Shown here: positions 5,012-13,262 of the stretch, piece by piece
How the letters are laid out: each line of letters starts with the position of its first letter
Numbering within the stretch: position 1 is the stretch's first letter
Assembly: GCA_034436295.1 (NCBI GenBank)
Contig: DAOTVT010000008.1
Coordinates: 1 to 15,923 of the forward strand
Source of the DNA: DTLA01 sp034436295
GTDB taxonomy: Bacteria > Chloroflexota > Anaerolineae > DTLA01
DNA: 15,923 nucleotides
Direction of reading: 5' to 3'
The notes under the pieces: model-generated
Databases searched by the model: none
Seen by the model: the letters and a program-made list of their open reading frames with translations, nothing else
Told to the model about the DNA's origin: nothing
Program-made: the position numbers and the translations under genes

Positions 5012-6436
5012 ATGGCCGAGAAGCCCGAAGCCGCTGTGCCACAAAACCAGTACGCCGAATACCTGGAGCAGGGCATACGCGCCGCCGAGTCGGGGCGGAG
5101 GGCCTATGCGCGCCGCCTGTTGGCGCAGGCCGCCGCACTGGACCCGCATCGCAAGGACGCCTGGCTGTGGCTGGCGGGCCTGGCCGCCGACCCGCGCGAG
5201 TCCATAGCGTACCTCCAGCGCGTGTTGGCCATAGACCCCGACGACGAGGCCGCCAAGGAAGGCATCGCCTGGGCGCAGAAGCGCCTCGCCCCTCGTCCCC
5301 TCGTAGCCCCGGCCCCGCCACGGGCCGCCCGCACGGCCACGGCTGCCGCGCCGGCCCTGCGGAAACCCGTCGCCCCTCTGCGTCATTGGGCCTGGGTCGG
5401 CGTGCTGGTGGCCCTGGTGGTCGCGGGGGCGGCGCTCCTTGTCTCCACGGCTTACGGCGTCATCGCCGCGCGGCCCACCCCCACGCCGACGCCCACAAAC
5501 CTGGAGCGCATTGCCCAGTGGCGCGGCCCGCTGGAAGACGCCTGGCAGCGGGGCGACTGGACGGTCGTCATCACCATCCTGGAGCGGGTGCGCGCGCTGG
5601 AACCCAACTACGGCGGACTCAACGATTGGCTCACCGCCGCCTACACCAACTACGGCCGTTCGCTGGTTACGCAGGAGCGGTGGGAACAGGCGCGCAAGGC
5701 CTTTGACGCGGCGCTGGCCGTCGTCCCTGGCTACCCGCCCGCGCAGACCCAGGTGGAAGCGTTGAACCTCTACCTCGGCGGCGTTGAGCGCCTGGAAGCC
5801 GGCGACTGGGAAGGGGCGCGGGCGACCTTGCAGCGGGCCTACGCGCTGGACTCCGCCTACCCGCGCCTGACATCCCTGCTCTACCAGGCTTGCTATCGCC
5901 ACGGCTTGCAGTTGCAGCAGGCGGGCAACCTGCGCGCGGCCAAAACCGCCTACGAGGACGCGCTGGCGGTGCTGCCCGACGGCGCCGAGGCCCAGGCGAA
6001 ACTGGCGGAGGTCAACTACCTGCTCACCCCGCCGACGCCCACGCCGACGCCGATTCCCCCCAAGAAGATTGTCGTGGACATCTCCGAGCAGCGCATGTAC
6101 GTGTACGAAGGCGGCGTCCTGATCTACAAGTGGGTGTGCTCCACCGGCGAGCCGGGGCGGGATACGCGCACGGGGGTCTTCGCCGTGCAGTCCAAGATTC
6201 CCGAGGCCTACTCCAGCGTGTGGCGGCTGCGGATGCCCTACTGGCTGGGCATCTACTGGGCCGGCGCCAGCGAGAACGGCATCCACGCGCTGCCCATCAA
6301 CCCCAATGGCACCGTGCTGTGGGCGGGGTTCCTGGGGCACAAGGTTTCGTTCGGCTGCATCATCCTGGATACGCCCAACGCCAGGACGCTCTACGACTGG
6401 GCGGAAATCGGCACGCCGGTCATCATTCAACCGTAG
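5012..6436 (+). CDS. Membrane-anchored TPR protein with C-terminal L,D-transpeptidase (YkuD) domain
   Basis: This is a 474-residue protein. Residues 10-92 form a cytoplasmic TPR-like helical region, about 126-152 is one transmembrane segment (VGVLVALVVAGAALLV core), and 155-162 is a PTPTPTPT linker. Extracytoplasmic TPR-like repeats cover about 165-340. After a second Pro/Thr linker a YkuD domain spans 351-474, starting KKIVVDISEQRMYVYEGG. YkuD enzymes cross-link peptidoglycan through a Cys nucleophile in a (S/T)HGC motif. Here the motif is S446-F447-G448-C449, with H425 (GIHALP) as the likely base and another H443 nearby. The Cys and one His are kept, but the motif His is Phe and the usual Arg after GC(I/V) is Ile. 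The start has a weak GGGAGA upstream. It may act on peptidoglycan or be a diverged relative. Confidence 0.85.
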   Translation: MAEKPEAAVPQNQYAEYLEQGIRAAESGRRAYARRLLAQAAALDPHRKDAWLWLAGLAADPRESIAYLQRVLAIDPDDEAAKEGIAWAQKRLAPRPLVAPAPPRAARTATAAAPALRKPVAPLRHWAWVGVLVALVVAGAALLVSTAYGVIAARPTPTPTPTNLERIAQWRGPLEDAWQRGDWTVVITILERVRALEPNYGGLNDWLTAAYTNYGRSLVTQERWEQARKAFDAALAVVPGYPPAQTQVEALNLYLGGVERLEAGDWEGARATLQRAYALDSAYPRLTSLLYQACYRHGLQLQQAGNLRAAKTAYEDALAVLPDGAEAQAKLAEVNYLLTPPTPTPTPIPPKKIVVDISEQRMYVYEGGVLIYKWVCSTGEPGRDTRTGVFAVQSKIPEAYSSVWRLRMPYWLGIYWAGASENGIHALPINPNGTVLWAGFLGHKVSFGCIILDTPNARTLYDWAEIGTPVIIQP

Positions 6437-6525
6437 GCACCGCACGCCACGCCATTGCGCGCCGGACGGGCGCGAGGCGCGGCTGGACCCTATACCCGCG
6501 ATAGGCGGGGTTTCGGAGGACGAAG

Positions 6526-7743
6526 ATGCCCATGGATTTGGCGCAACTTGAGCAGATGGTCAACTGGCTGGACGAGGAGCGGCGCAAGGACAAAGAGGAA
6601 CTGGCCCGCCTGCGCCAGCGCCTGGAACAACAACTGCTGGCCGCCGACGAGCAGGTGCGGCGCTTCCAGGAACTGGACGCGCGCCTGTCCGCCGTTCAGA
6701 CGCAGGTTGCCCGAATGGCGCGGTTTGACCAGGCGCTGGAGCAATTGCGCAAGGAACTCGTCGCGCTGGTGGGGCAAGTGGACGAGAAACTCACCGCGGC
6801 CCAGCGCGAGGCCGACCGCGCTCGCCTGATGGAGCGCGAGGCGCAGACCGCCGCCATCGCCGAACTGCGCAAGCAACTGGAACCCCTGCCCAAACTGGAG
6901 GAGGCGCTGGAAGCCCGCCGCACCGAGGAGCAGCGCCTCAATCAGATGATCCTGGAGCAGCGGCCCAAACTCCTGGCGCTGCAGGACCGCCTGGACGAGC
7001 AGATTCACGCCACCCGCGTCGTGGAGGAGCAACGCGCCCACGACGCGAAGCGCATCGCCGAGATTCAGGAGACAGCCAATGAACTCCTGCGCCGCACCGA
7101 GGCCCTCACGGCGAAGGCCCAACTGCTGGAGGACAGCCTCCGCAAGACCGAGCAGCAGGTGGCGACGATTCAGGCCACGCGGGATGACCTTCGCACCGAG
7201 CAGCGCCAGTTCATGGAGGAGCAACTCCTGGCCGAGCAGAAGCGCAAGCGCCAGTTGGATGAGTGGGCACAGGAACTCGCCCAGCACCAGAAGCGCATGG
7301 CCGACTTCTCGGCCGCGATGCAGGTGTACAAGGACTTCTACGACAAGAACCGCCACGCCCTGGAAAGTCTGGAGAAACTGCAAGCCCACCTGTCCCAGCG
7401 CCAGGCCGAACTGGCGGAGATGCAGCGCCTGTCCGAGGAGCGGCAGAAGAAAACGCTGCTAGAGTGGCGCGAGGAGAATGAGAAGCGATGGAAGCAGGAG
7501 GCGCTGACGGCCGAGTACGCCTGGAACCAGCAGCAGCGCCAGAACGAGACCTTCGCCAGTCGCCTGGACGCGCTGGAAGCCGCTATCGCTTTGCCAGATG
7601 CAGAACTCGCCCGCGTGTGGGAGGAGTTGACCCAGACCGTGGCGGCGCAACTGGAGTGCCTGCACAAGCGCCAGGCCGACCTGGACGAAATCGTGGCAGC
7701 CCGCAAGAAGAAAGGCGCGGCATGGGTCAAGCGTGAGCCGTAA
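6526..7743 (+). CDS. Coiled-coil protein of unknown function
   Basis: I do not recognise a named family. The 405-residue product is almost entirely charged alpha-helix with heptad-like spacing from about residue 5 to 340 (for example LAQLEQMVNWLDEERRKDK at the start). It is rich in Glu, Gln, Arg and Leu, and it has no signal peptide, no membrane segment and a single cysteine near the C-terminus. Such proteins are usually cytoplasmic scaffolds or SMC-like rods, but there is no ATPase domain here. The start at 6526 is supported by CGGAGGA about 6 nt upstream. It lies 89 nt after the L,D-transpeptidase and 49 nt before selB on the same strand, so co-transcription is plausible. A link to the cell envelope or to selenoprotein synthesis is not shown by the sequence. 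Confidence 0.85.
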   Translation: MPMDLAQLEQMVNWLDEERRKDKEELARLRQRLEQQLLAADEQVRRFQELDARLSAVQTQVARMARFDQALEQLRKELVALVGQVDEKLTAAQREADRARLMEREAQTAAIAELRKQLEPLPKLEEALEARRTEEQRLNQMILEQRPKLLALQDRLDEQIHATRVVEEQRAHDAKRIAEIQETANELLRRTEALTAKAQLLEDSLRKTEQQVATIQATRDDLRTEQRQFMEEQLLAEQKRKRQLDEWAQELAQHQKRMADFSAAMQVYKDFYDKNRHALESLEKLQAHLSQRQAELAEMQRLSEERQKKTLLEWREENEKRWKQEALTAEYAWNQQQRQNETFASRLDALEAAIALPDAELARVWEELTQTVAAQLECLHKRQADLDEIVAARKKKGAAWVKREP

Positions 7744-7792
7744 GCCTTGCCTTTGGGAGCGGGCATCGGCGTTTCACATGGGGGAAGCGTAG

Positions 7793-9679
7793 ATGCACGT
7801 CATCGGTACTGCCGGACATGTGGATCACGGAAAGTCCACGCTGGTAAAGGCGCTCACCGGCATAGACCCGGACCGCCTCAAGGAAGAGAAAGAGCGCGAG
7901 ATGACCATTGACCTGGGGTTCGCCTGGCTCACGCTGCCCAACGGCGAATCGGTCGGCATCGTGGACGTGCCCGGCCACAAGGACTTCATCAAGAACATGC
8001 TGGCCGGCGTGGGCGGCATAGACGCGGCCATCCTCGTCATCGCCGCCGATGAAGGCGTCATGCCCCAGACGCGCGAGCACCTGGACATCCTTGACCTCTT
8101 GCAGGTGCAAAACGGCGTGGTCGCGCTCACCAAGAAGGATTTGGTGGAAGACCCCGAGTGGCTGGACCTGGTGCTGGCCGACGTGAGCGAGACGCTGGAG
8201 GGCACGGTGCTGGAGGGCGCGCCGATCATCCCCGTGTCGGCCCGCACGCGGGAAGGCATCCCCGAACTCCTGGCGGCTCTGGAGCGCGCCCTGAGCCAGA
8301 TTCCGCCGCGCCCCGACCGCGGACGCCCTCGGCTCCCCGTGGACCGCGTGTTCAGCATCGCCGGCTTCGGCACGGTCGTTACCGGCACGTTGACCGACGG
8401 CTCCCTGCGCGTGGGCCAGGAGGTGGAAATCCAGCCCCAGGCGCTCAAAGCCCGCATCCGAGGACTCCAGTCGCACAAGCAGAAGGTGGACGTGGCCATG
8501 CCCGGCAGCCGCGTGGCGGTGAACCTGTCGGGCGTGAACACCGACCAGATCGCGCGCGGCGACGTCGTTACGAGCCCCGGCTGGCTTCACCCGACCGTGC
8601 TGGCCGACGTGCGCCTGAAGAGCCTGGACGACGCCCCGCGCGCCCTGAGGCACGGGCAGGAGGTGGAATTCTTCTGTGGCGCGGCGGAAGTGATGGCGAA
8701 GGTGCGCCTTCTGGAGAGCGACACGCTGGCCCCCGGACACGAGGGCTGGGCGCAGTTGGCCTTGAGCCGCGCCGTCCCCCTGGTCAAGGGCGACCGCTTC
8801 GTCATCCGCCAGCCATCGCCCAGCCTCACCATCGGCGGCGGCGTGGTCGTGAACCCGCACCCCGGCCGCAAGCACCGGCGCAAGCAGCCGTCGGTCATCG
8901 CGCAGTTGGAGACCGCCGCCCACGGGACGCCGGAGGAGATCATCCTGCAGGCGCTGGACTCGCCGCCGCCCCTGGAGGTGGGCGAGTTGCTGCGCAAGAG
9001 CGGGATGCCCCGCGAAACGCTCCTTGAGGCCCTGGAGCGTCTGCGGACGCAGGGGCAGGTCGTCCCCATCGGCGACAAGACCCTGACCGACGCGACGCTC
9101 GTTACCACGCCGCACGCCTGGCAGGCTCTCGTGGGCCAGATGACCGACCTGCTGCGCGCCTATCACCAGCAGTACCCCGCCCGCCTGGGGATGCCCAAGG
9201 AAGAGGTCAAGAGCCGCCTGAAGATGCCCGCCCGCCCGTTCAACGAGATCATCCAGCAGGCCGCCGCCGAGGGCGCTGTGGCATCGGACGAGGCCGCGCT
9301 GCGCCTCCCGTCGCATACGCCGCACTTCCGGCCGGACGAGCAGGCGAAGGTGGACGCGCTGCTGGCGGCCTTCCGCCGCTCGCCCTATGCCACGCCGTCG
9401 GTCGCCGAGTGCGAGCAGGCCGTGGGCAGCGAGGTATTCAACGCGCTGGTGGAGCAGGGCCGACTGGTGAAGGTGAGCGCGGAGGTGGTCTTCCTCGCCG
9501 AGACCTACGACGAGATGGTGGATCGGGTGGTGCGGTTCATCAAGGAGAACGGCTCCATCACGGTGGCGCAGGTGCGCGACATGTTCAGCGCCAGCCGCAA
9601 ATACGCCCTGGCCCTGATGGAGCACCTGGACCAGCGCAAGGTAACGCGGCGCGTCGGCGACGAGCGCGTGCTGCGGTAG
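7793..9679 (+). CDS. selB: Selenocysteine-specific translation elongation factor SelB
   Basis: This GTPase delivers selenocysteyl-tRNA to UGA codons that carry a SECIS hairpin. The 628-residue length matches bacterial SelB. The EF-Tu-like G domain shows G1 GHVDHGKST (8-16), the switch segment EREMTIDLGF (34-43, T38), G3 DVPGH (58-62) and G4 TKKD (113-116). Beta-barrel domains follow, with DRVFSIAGFGTVVTGTLTDG (182 onward) typical of SelB/EF-Tu domain 2. The region from about 380 to the end is helical and basic, consistent with the tandem winged helices that bind SECIS RNA, ending in VAQVRDMFSASRKYALALME. GGGGGAAG precedes the ATG. selA, selC, selD and any recognisable selenoprotein gene are absent from this window and would have to be elsewhere. 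Confidence 0.95.
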   Translation: MHVIGTAGHVDHGKSTLVKALTGIDPDRLKEEKEREMTIDLGFAWLTLPNGESVGIVDVPGHKDFIKNMLAGVGGIDAAILVIAADEGVMPQTREHLDILDLLQVQNGVVALTKKDLVEDPEWLDLVLADVSETLEGTVLEGAPIIPVSARTREGIPELLAALERALSQIPPRPDRGRPRLPVDRVFSIAGFGTVVTGTLTDGSLRVGQEVEIQPQALKARIRGLQSHKQKVDVAMPGSRVAVNLSGVNTDQIARGDVVTSPGWLHPTVLADVRLKSLDDAPRALRHGQEVEFFCGAAEVMAKVRLLESDTLAPGHEGWAQLALSRAVPLVKGDRFVIRQPSPSLTIGGGVVVNPHPGRKHRRKQPSVIAQLETAAHGTPEEIILQALDSPPPLEVGELLRKSGMPRETLLEALERLRTQGQVVPIGDKTLTDATLVTTPHAWQALVGQMTDLLRAYHQQYPARLGMPKEEVKSRLKMPARPFNEIIQQAAAEGAVASDEAALRLPSHTPHFRPDEQAKVDALLAAFRRSPYATPSVAECEQAVGSEVFNALVEQGRLVKVSAEVVFLAETYDEMVDRVVRFIKENGSITVAQVRDMFSASRKYALALMEHLDQRKVTRRVGDERVLR

Positions 9680-9773
9680 CGGGGGCCGCCACGCGCCGCA
9701 TCCGGACATCGGGTGGATTCCAATCCTGGGGCGGGGGTTACCTCACCTATTCCCACCCTGGCCCTCCCCTTTC

Positions 9774-9791
9774 CTCTCCGCCGGCGGAGAG
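9774..9791. repeat. Perfect 18-bp palindrome after selB
   Basis: CTCTCCGCCGGCGGAGAG is its own reverse complement. It follows a run of CCCTCCCCTTTC and resembles pyrimidine-rich intergenic repeats common in GC-rich genomes. There is no T-run on the plus-strand 3' side (AAACTGAAA follows), so it is not a convincing intrinsic terminator. Confidence 0.6.
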
Positions 9792-9822
9792 AAACTGAAA
9801 TCTACCATTGTCTGCCCGCGCC

Positions 9823-9850
9823 TTGACACCGCAGAGAACACTTGTAGAAT
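9823..9850 (+). promoter_or_regulatory. Sigma-70-like promoter of the LVIVD-repeat gene
   Basis: A consensus TTGACA at 9823-9828 and TAGAAT at 9845-9850 are spaced by 16 bp. Transcription would begin near 9857 and give a leader of about 150 nt. Confidence 0.7.
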
Positions 9851-10005
9851 ACAGCCGCTGAGGAGAACTAGGGGCTACTGGCGCGCGGTCGCCGTCCTGT
9901 CGCAATCAGCCCGTTTCGCTGTTTCACCGTCCTCGCCAGCAACGCCACGCACCCCTTCGTCCCTCCCGACGCACGGGTTACATCCACGGCTCAAAGGAGG
10001 CGGGC

Positions 10006-12828
10006 ATGAACGCGAAGCGGGTTGTTCCTCGGATCCTTCTGGTCGGGCTGGTCGCCCTGGCGGCGGAAATCTCCCCGATGGCGAGCGCCCCGCCGTCGCA
10101 TCCCACGAACGCGCAGGCTGCCAGCGTTGAACTCGTGGCGCAGATCGGAGGCCCCGTCATGGCGGTGGCCGTGGCGGGCCGCTATGCTTACGTCGGCGTA
10201 GGGCCGCGCCTGGTCATCTTGGACATCTCCAACCCGGGCACTCCCACCGTCGTGGGCCAGTCAGCCGTTCTGCCGAGGCAGGTGCAAGATGTCGCCGTGG
10301 CGGGGAACTACGCATTCGTGATAGACGGAGACGCGCTTCGGGTCATCAGCGTCGCCAATCCGGCGGCGCCCGCGCAGGTGGGCGTGTACAATGTGCCTGG
10401 CGGGCGGGCGCGAGGCGTGGCGGCCGCCGGCAACTACGCCTACGTAACCGCGGGCGCGGGCCTGCGCGTCATCAATATGGCCAATCCTGCGGCGCCGAGC
10501 GAGGTTGGATCGTGTAGCCTGCCCGATGATGCCTACGGCCTGGCCGTGGCGGGAACCTATGCGTATGTAACCGCAGGGACGGGGCTCCGCGTCATCAACG
10601 TGGCGAATCCGGCGGCTCCCGCCGAGGTCGGGTCTTGCAACATGCCTAGCACCGCCCGCAATGTGGCGGTGGCGGGGAATTATGCCTACGTCGCGGATGG
10701 GGGCAGCGGCCTGCGGGTCATCAACGTGGCCAATCCGGCGGCTCCGAGCGAGGTCGGCTCCCACGATACAGAGGGCGTCGCCAGAAGCGTGGCCGTGGCG
10801 GGAAACTATGCCTATCTGGCGGACGAGGGCCGCGGCCTGCGCGTGATCCATGTCGCCAACCCGGCTGCCCCTACGGAAGTCGGCTTCCATGACACTCCGG
10901 CGGTTGCCGTGGACGTGGCCGTAGCGGGAAACCACGCCTACGTCGCGGATGAGATCGGCATGCGGGTCATCAGCGTCTCCGATCCCAGCGCGCCGACCGA
11001 GGCCTACTTCCTGAACAGGCCCGGATCCGCGCTGAGCCTGGATGTGGCGGGAGACTATGCCTATACGGTTGTGCAGTCAAGCAGGCCCAACTATCCTCTC
11101 CCGCTTGCGCCGTACTGGAGCGGCTTGCAGATCGTCAATGTGTCGGATTTGGCAGCCCCAACCAGCGCCGGCATGTACGCCACGGGAGGCAGAACCCAGG
11201 AAGTGGCAGTGGCGGGGGACTGGGCGTATCTCGCCGACCATTACGGCGATTTCATCGTGGTGAACGTGGCCAATCGCGCAAGTCCAGCCGAGGCGGGCGG
11301 GTGCTGGATCTTTGGGTGGGCCCTATCGGTGGCCGTAGCGAGCAACTACGCCTATGTCGGCTCCGATCAGGATGGGCTGAACATCATCCACATTGCGAAC
11401 CCAACGGCGCCGAGTTTGGTCAAGACGCTCGGGAACTGGGACCCGTATGGCATTGCGGTGCAAGGGGAGTACGTCTTCGCCGCTGCCAGCGGCCTCCGCA
11501 TCGTGAACGTGGCGAATCCGACAGCGCCGTATGAGGTGGGCTTCTACGCCATGTCGGGGTCTGTTTGGGGGGTGGCCGTTCAGGGGAATTATGCCTACGT
11601 CGCCAATTATGACCGAGGCCTGCGCATCGTGGATGTCTCCAATCCGGCGGCCCCGACCGAGGTGGGCTTCTACGACACGTCGGGGCACGCCGAGCAAGTA
11701 GCCGTGGCAGGAAACTATGCCTACGTGGCCGATGGGGAGGGCGGCCTGCGCGTGATCAGTATCGCCAATCCGGCGGCCCCGACCGAGGCTGCTTTCTACG
11801 ACACGCCTGGGTACGCCTGCGACGTGGCAGTGGCGGGCGACTACATCTATGTGGCCGACGGTTCCGGCGGGCTGCTTATCCTGCGTTTTGCGGGTCCCGC
11901 CACGCCAACGCCGACGCGCACCCGGACGCCCACGGCAACCCGCACCCCAACGATAACCCGCACGCCCACCCGCACCCGGACGCCGACCATCACCCGCACC
12001 CCTACGGCCACGCCGACCAGGACTCATACGCCCACGCCGACGTTCACCCGCCGCCCAACGAACACGCCTGGGCCGTCGCCCACGTGGGTCCCAGGCTCCG
12101 CGCCCAGAATCCGGGTGCCCATCCTGTTCCGCGAGTGGGCCGTCGCCGTTCCGCCCACCGCCACGCCAACGGCCACGCCCTCACCCTCGGCCACGCGCAC
12201 GCCGACGGCAACAGGCACTGCTACCCGCACGCCCACCGCGACAGCCACACCAGGCGGATCGCCAGGGGTCCACGTTCTGCCCAATCACTCCTCCTACATC
12301 GGCGCGGACGGGTTGCTGCACATCGTGGGTGAGGTGCAGAACAACACGGCGGACAATCTGTCGTTCGTGGAGATTACGGTGAACCTGTTTGATGGCCGTG
12401 GTCAGCAGGTGGACACCGGCTCGGCGTTTACCCTGCTGGACAACCTGCCATCGGGGGAGAAGACCTGCTTTGACGCCGCGTTGACACAGACCACGGGATG
12501 GGCATACTACGAATTTGAGACGCCCACGTTCTGGCCGGGGCGGCCATGGCCGAATCTGACCATCCTGAACCTCTCTGGCGCAGTCCTTACGCCCTCTGGA
12601 TGGTATCTCCTATCGGGGCAGGTGCGGAATGACCACGGCGCGCCGGTGAGTTTTGTCATCCCTGCGGGCACCCTGTACAACGACCAGGGCAAAGTCGTGG
12701 GGTGCAACTCTGGCGTCGTGGGAAACCTGTCCCCCATGGAGACCCAGCCTTTCAGCATCTTGTTCGCGGAGCGCACCTACTCCGACGTTGCGTCGTACCG
12801 GGTTCAGGCGGATGGGGAACCCCAGTGA
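10006..12828 (+). CDS. Secreted LVIVD-repeat protein with Pro/Thr linkers and two FxLYD-like modules
   Basis: This is a 940-residue exported protein. Residues 1-40 look like a signal peptide (MNAKRVVPRILLVGLVALAA core). Residues about 43-632 contain 14 repeats of about 42 residues of the LVIVD type. Each has the pattern VAVAGNYAYVAD-x-GLRVI-V-NPAAP-EVG, expected to fold as beta-propeller blades, and 14 would suit two seven-bladed units. Repeat 8 carries an insertion (SSRPNYPLPLAPYW). Two Thr/Pro/Arg-rich linkers follow (about 633-700 and 714-752), separated by RIRVPILFREW (701-711). The C-terminus has two similar modules (LHIVGEVQNNTADN and YLLSGQVRNDHGAP) resembling FxLYD domains. AAAGGAGG precedes the ATG. 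It is probably cell-surface or extracellular; ligand unknown. Confidence 0.9.
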   Translation: MNAKRVVPRILLVGLVALAAEISPMASAPPSHPTNAQAASVELVAQIGGPVMAVAVAGRYAYVGVGPRLVILDISNPGTPTVVGQSAVLPRQVQDVAVAGNYAFVIDGDALRVISVANPAAPAQVGVYNVPGGRARGVAAAGNYAYVTAGAGLRVINMANPAAPSEVGSCSLPDDAYGLAVAGTYAYVTAGTGLRVINVANPAAPAEVGSCNMPSTARNVAVAGNYAYVADGGSGLRVINVANPAAPSEVGSHDTEGVARSVAVAGNYAYLADEGRGLRVIHVANPAAPTEVGFHDTPAVAVDVAVAGNHAYVADEIGMRVISVSDPSAPTEAYFLNRPGSALSLDVAGDYAYTVVQSSRPNYPLPLAPYWSGLQIVNVSDLAAPTSAGMYATGGRTQEVAVAGDWAYLADHYGDFIVVNVANRASPAEAGGCWIFGWALSVAVASNYAYVGSDQDGLNIIHIANPTAPSLVKTLGNWDPYGIAVQGEYVFAAASGLRIVNVANPTAPYEVGFYAMSGSVWGVAVQGNYAYVANYDRGLRIVDVSNPAAPTEVGFYDTSGHAEQVAVAGNYAYVADGEGGLRVISIANPAAPTEAAFYDTPGYACDVAVAGDYIYVADGSGGLLILRFAGPATPTPTRTRTPTATRTPTITRTPTRTRTPTITRTPTATPTRTHTPTPTFTRRPTNTPGPSPTWVPGSAPRIRVPILFREWAVAVPPTATPTATPSPSATRTPTATGTATRTPTATATPGGSPGVHVLPNHSSYIGADGLLHIVGEVQNNTADNLSFVEITVNLFDGRGQQVDTGSAFTLLDNLPSGEKTCFDAALTQTTGWAYYEFETPTFWPGRPWPNLTILNLSGAVLTPSGWYLLSGQVRNDHGAPVSFVIPAGTLYNDQGKVVGCNSGVVGNLSPMETQPFSILFAERTYSDVASYRVQADGEPQ
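11899..12255 (+). repeat. Low-complexity coding DNA for Pro/Thr/Arg linkers
   Basis: Reiterated ACGCCNACN and CGCACCCC codon blocks encode TPTRTRTPT-type linkers on both sides of the short hydrophobic segment at 12106-12138. The repetition is in-frame and would be prone to slippage or recombination. Confidence 0.85.
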
Positions 12829-12938
12829 GCGAGGGGCATCGGCTTCGGAGTGGGAAGTCTGGTATAGTATGCACGGGAAGCGCGCATCGTCCTGCGAGAG
12901 CGCCCGTGGAGGGTGATGGGAATGAGACAATTGCCCGT

Positions 12939-13262
12939 ATGACAAAGAGCGAACTCAAGGAACTGATAGAAACTTCCATTGAGCAGAAGTTGTTGGAGTT
13001 GCTCGGCGATCCCGACGAGGGGCTGCCCATTTGTGCCTTTGTGTCTTTGTGTGGGCATCAAGTTTCACACAGAGGCACAGAGACACAAAGGGATAAGGAC
13101 ACGGAGAGTCCCTCTGTGCCTTTGTGTCTTTGTGTGAGAATCGGGTTTCACACAGAGGCACAGAGACACAAAGGGATAAGGACCCGGAGAACCCCTCTGT
13201 GCCTTTGTGTCTTTGTGTGGGAATCAAGTTTCACACAGAGGCACAAAGACACAAAGAGATAA
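12939..13262 (+). pseudogene. Truncated small gene running into the 83-bp repeat array
   Basis: The frame starts MTKSELKELIETSIEQKLLE and continues LLGDPDEGL. This helical, acidic opening followed by GDPDEGL resembles the N-terminus of short hypothetical or antitoxin-like proteins that I recall from cyanobacteria and Chloroflexota, which normally continue for several dozen more residues. Here, just after the Leu codon near 13024, the frame passes into repeat DNA and reads PICAFVSLCG and other repeat-derived residues up to the TAA at 13260-13262. The original 3' part is not found after the array. A TATAGT hexamer at 12863-12868 could be its -10 box. There is no good Shine-Dalgarno close to the ATG. 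The family resemblance is from memory and uncertain. Confidence 0.45.

Larger units (their letters stand above)
9680..10005. other. Gene-free interval between selB and the LVIVD-repeat gene
   Basis: The left part (9720-9795) is a pyrimidine-rich stretch that ends in a perfect 18-bp palindrome. The right part holds a promoter (9823-9850) and then about 150 nt of leader before the next start codon. I saw no small gene, RNA gene or clear terminator with a U-tract in it. Confidence 0.7.

Noticed and set aside
4820..6445. A 541-codon minus-strand frame opposite the L,D-transpeptidase
   Set aside because: No domain and an Arg/Gly-rich composition. The plus strand encodes a coherent TPR, membrane and YkuD protein with its own promoter.
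7727..9709. A 660-codon open frame on the minus strand opposite selB
   Set aside because: It is the GC-driven antisense shadow of selB. Its composition is rich in His, Arg, Gly and Ala with no recognisable domain, while the plus strand has all SelB motifs.
9774..9791. Terminator for selB
   Set aside because: The palindrome is perfect but followed by AAACTGAAA rather than a T-run, so it is listed only as a palindrome.
9857..10005. A riboswitch or structured RNA in the 150-nt leader of the LVIVD-repeat gene
   Set aside because: No conserved riboswitch blocks or strong hairpins could be recognised by eye.
12916..12942. An 8-codon leader peptide (GGAGGGTG then ATG) overlapping the ATG at 12939 as ATGA
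   Set aside because: The geometry is suggestive of translational coupling, but the peptide is too short to support without conservation, and the downstream gene is itself a probable remnant.
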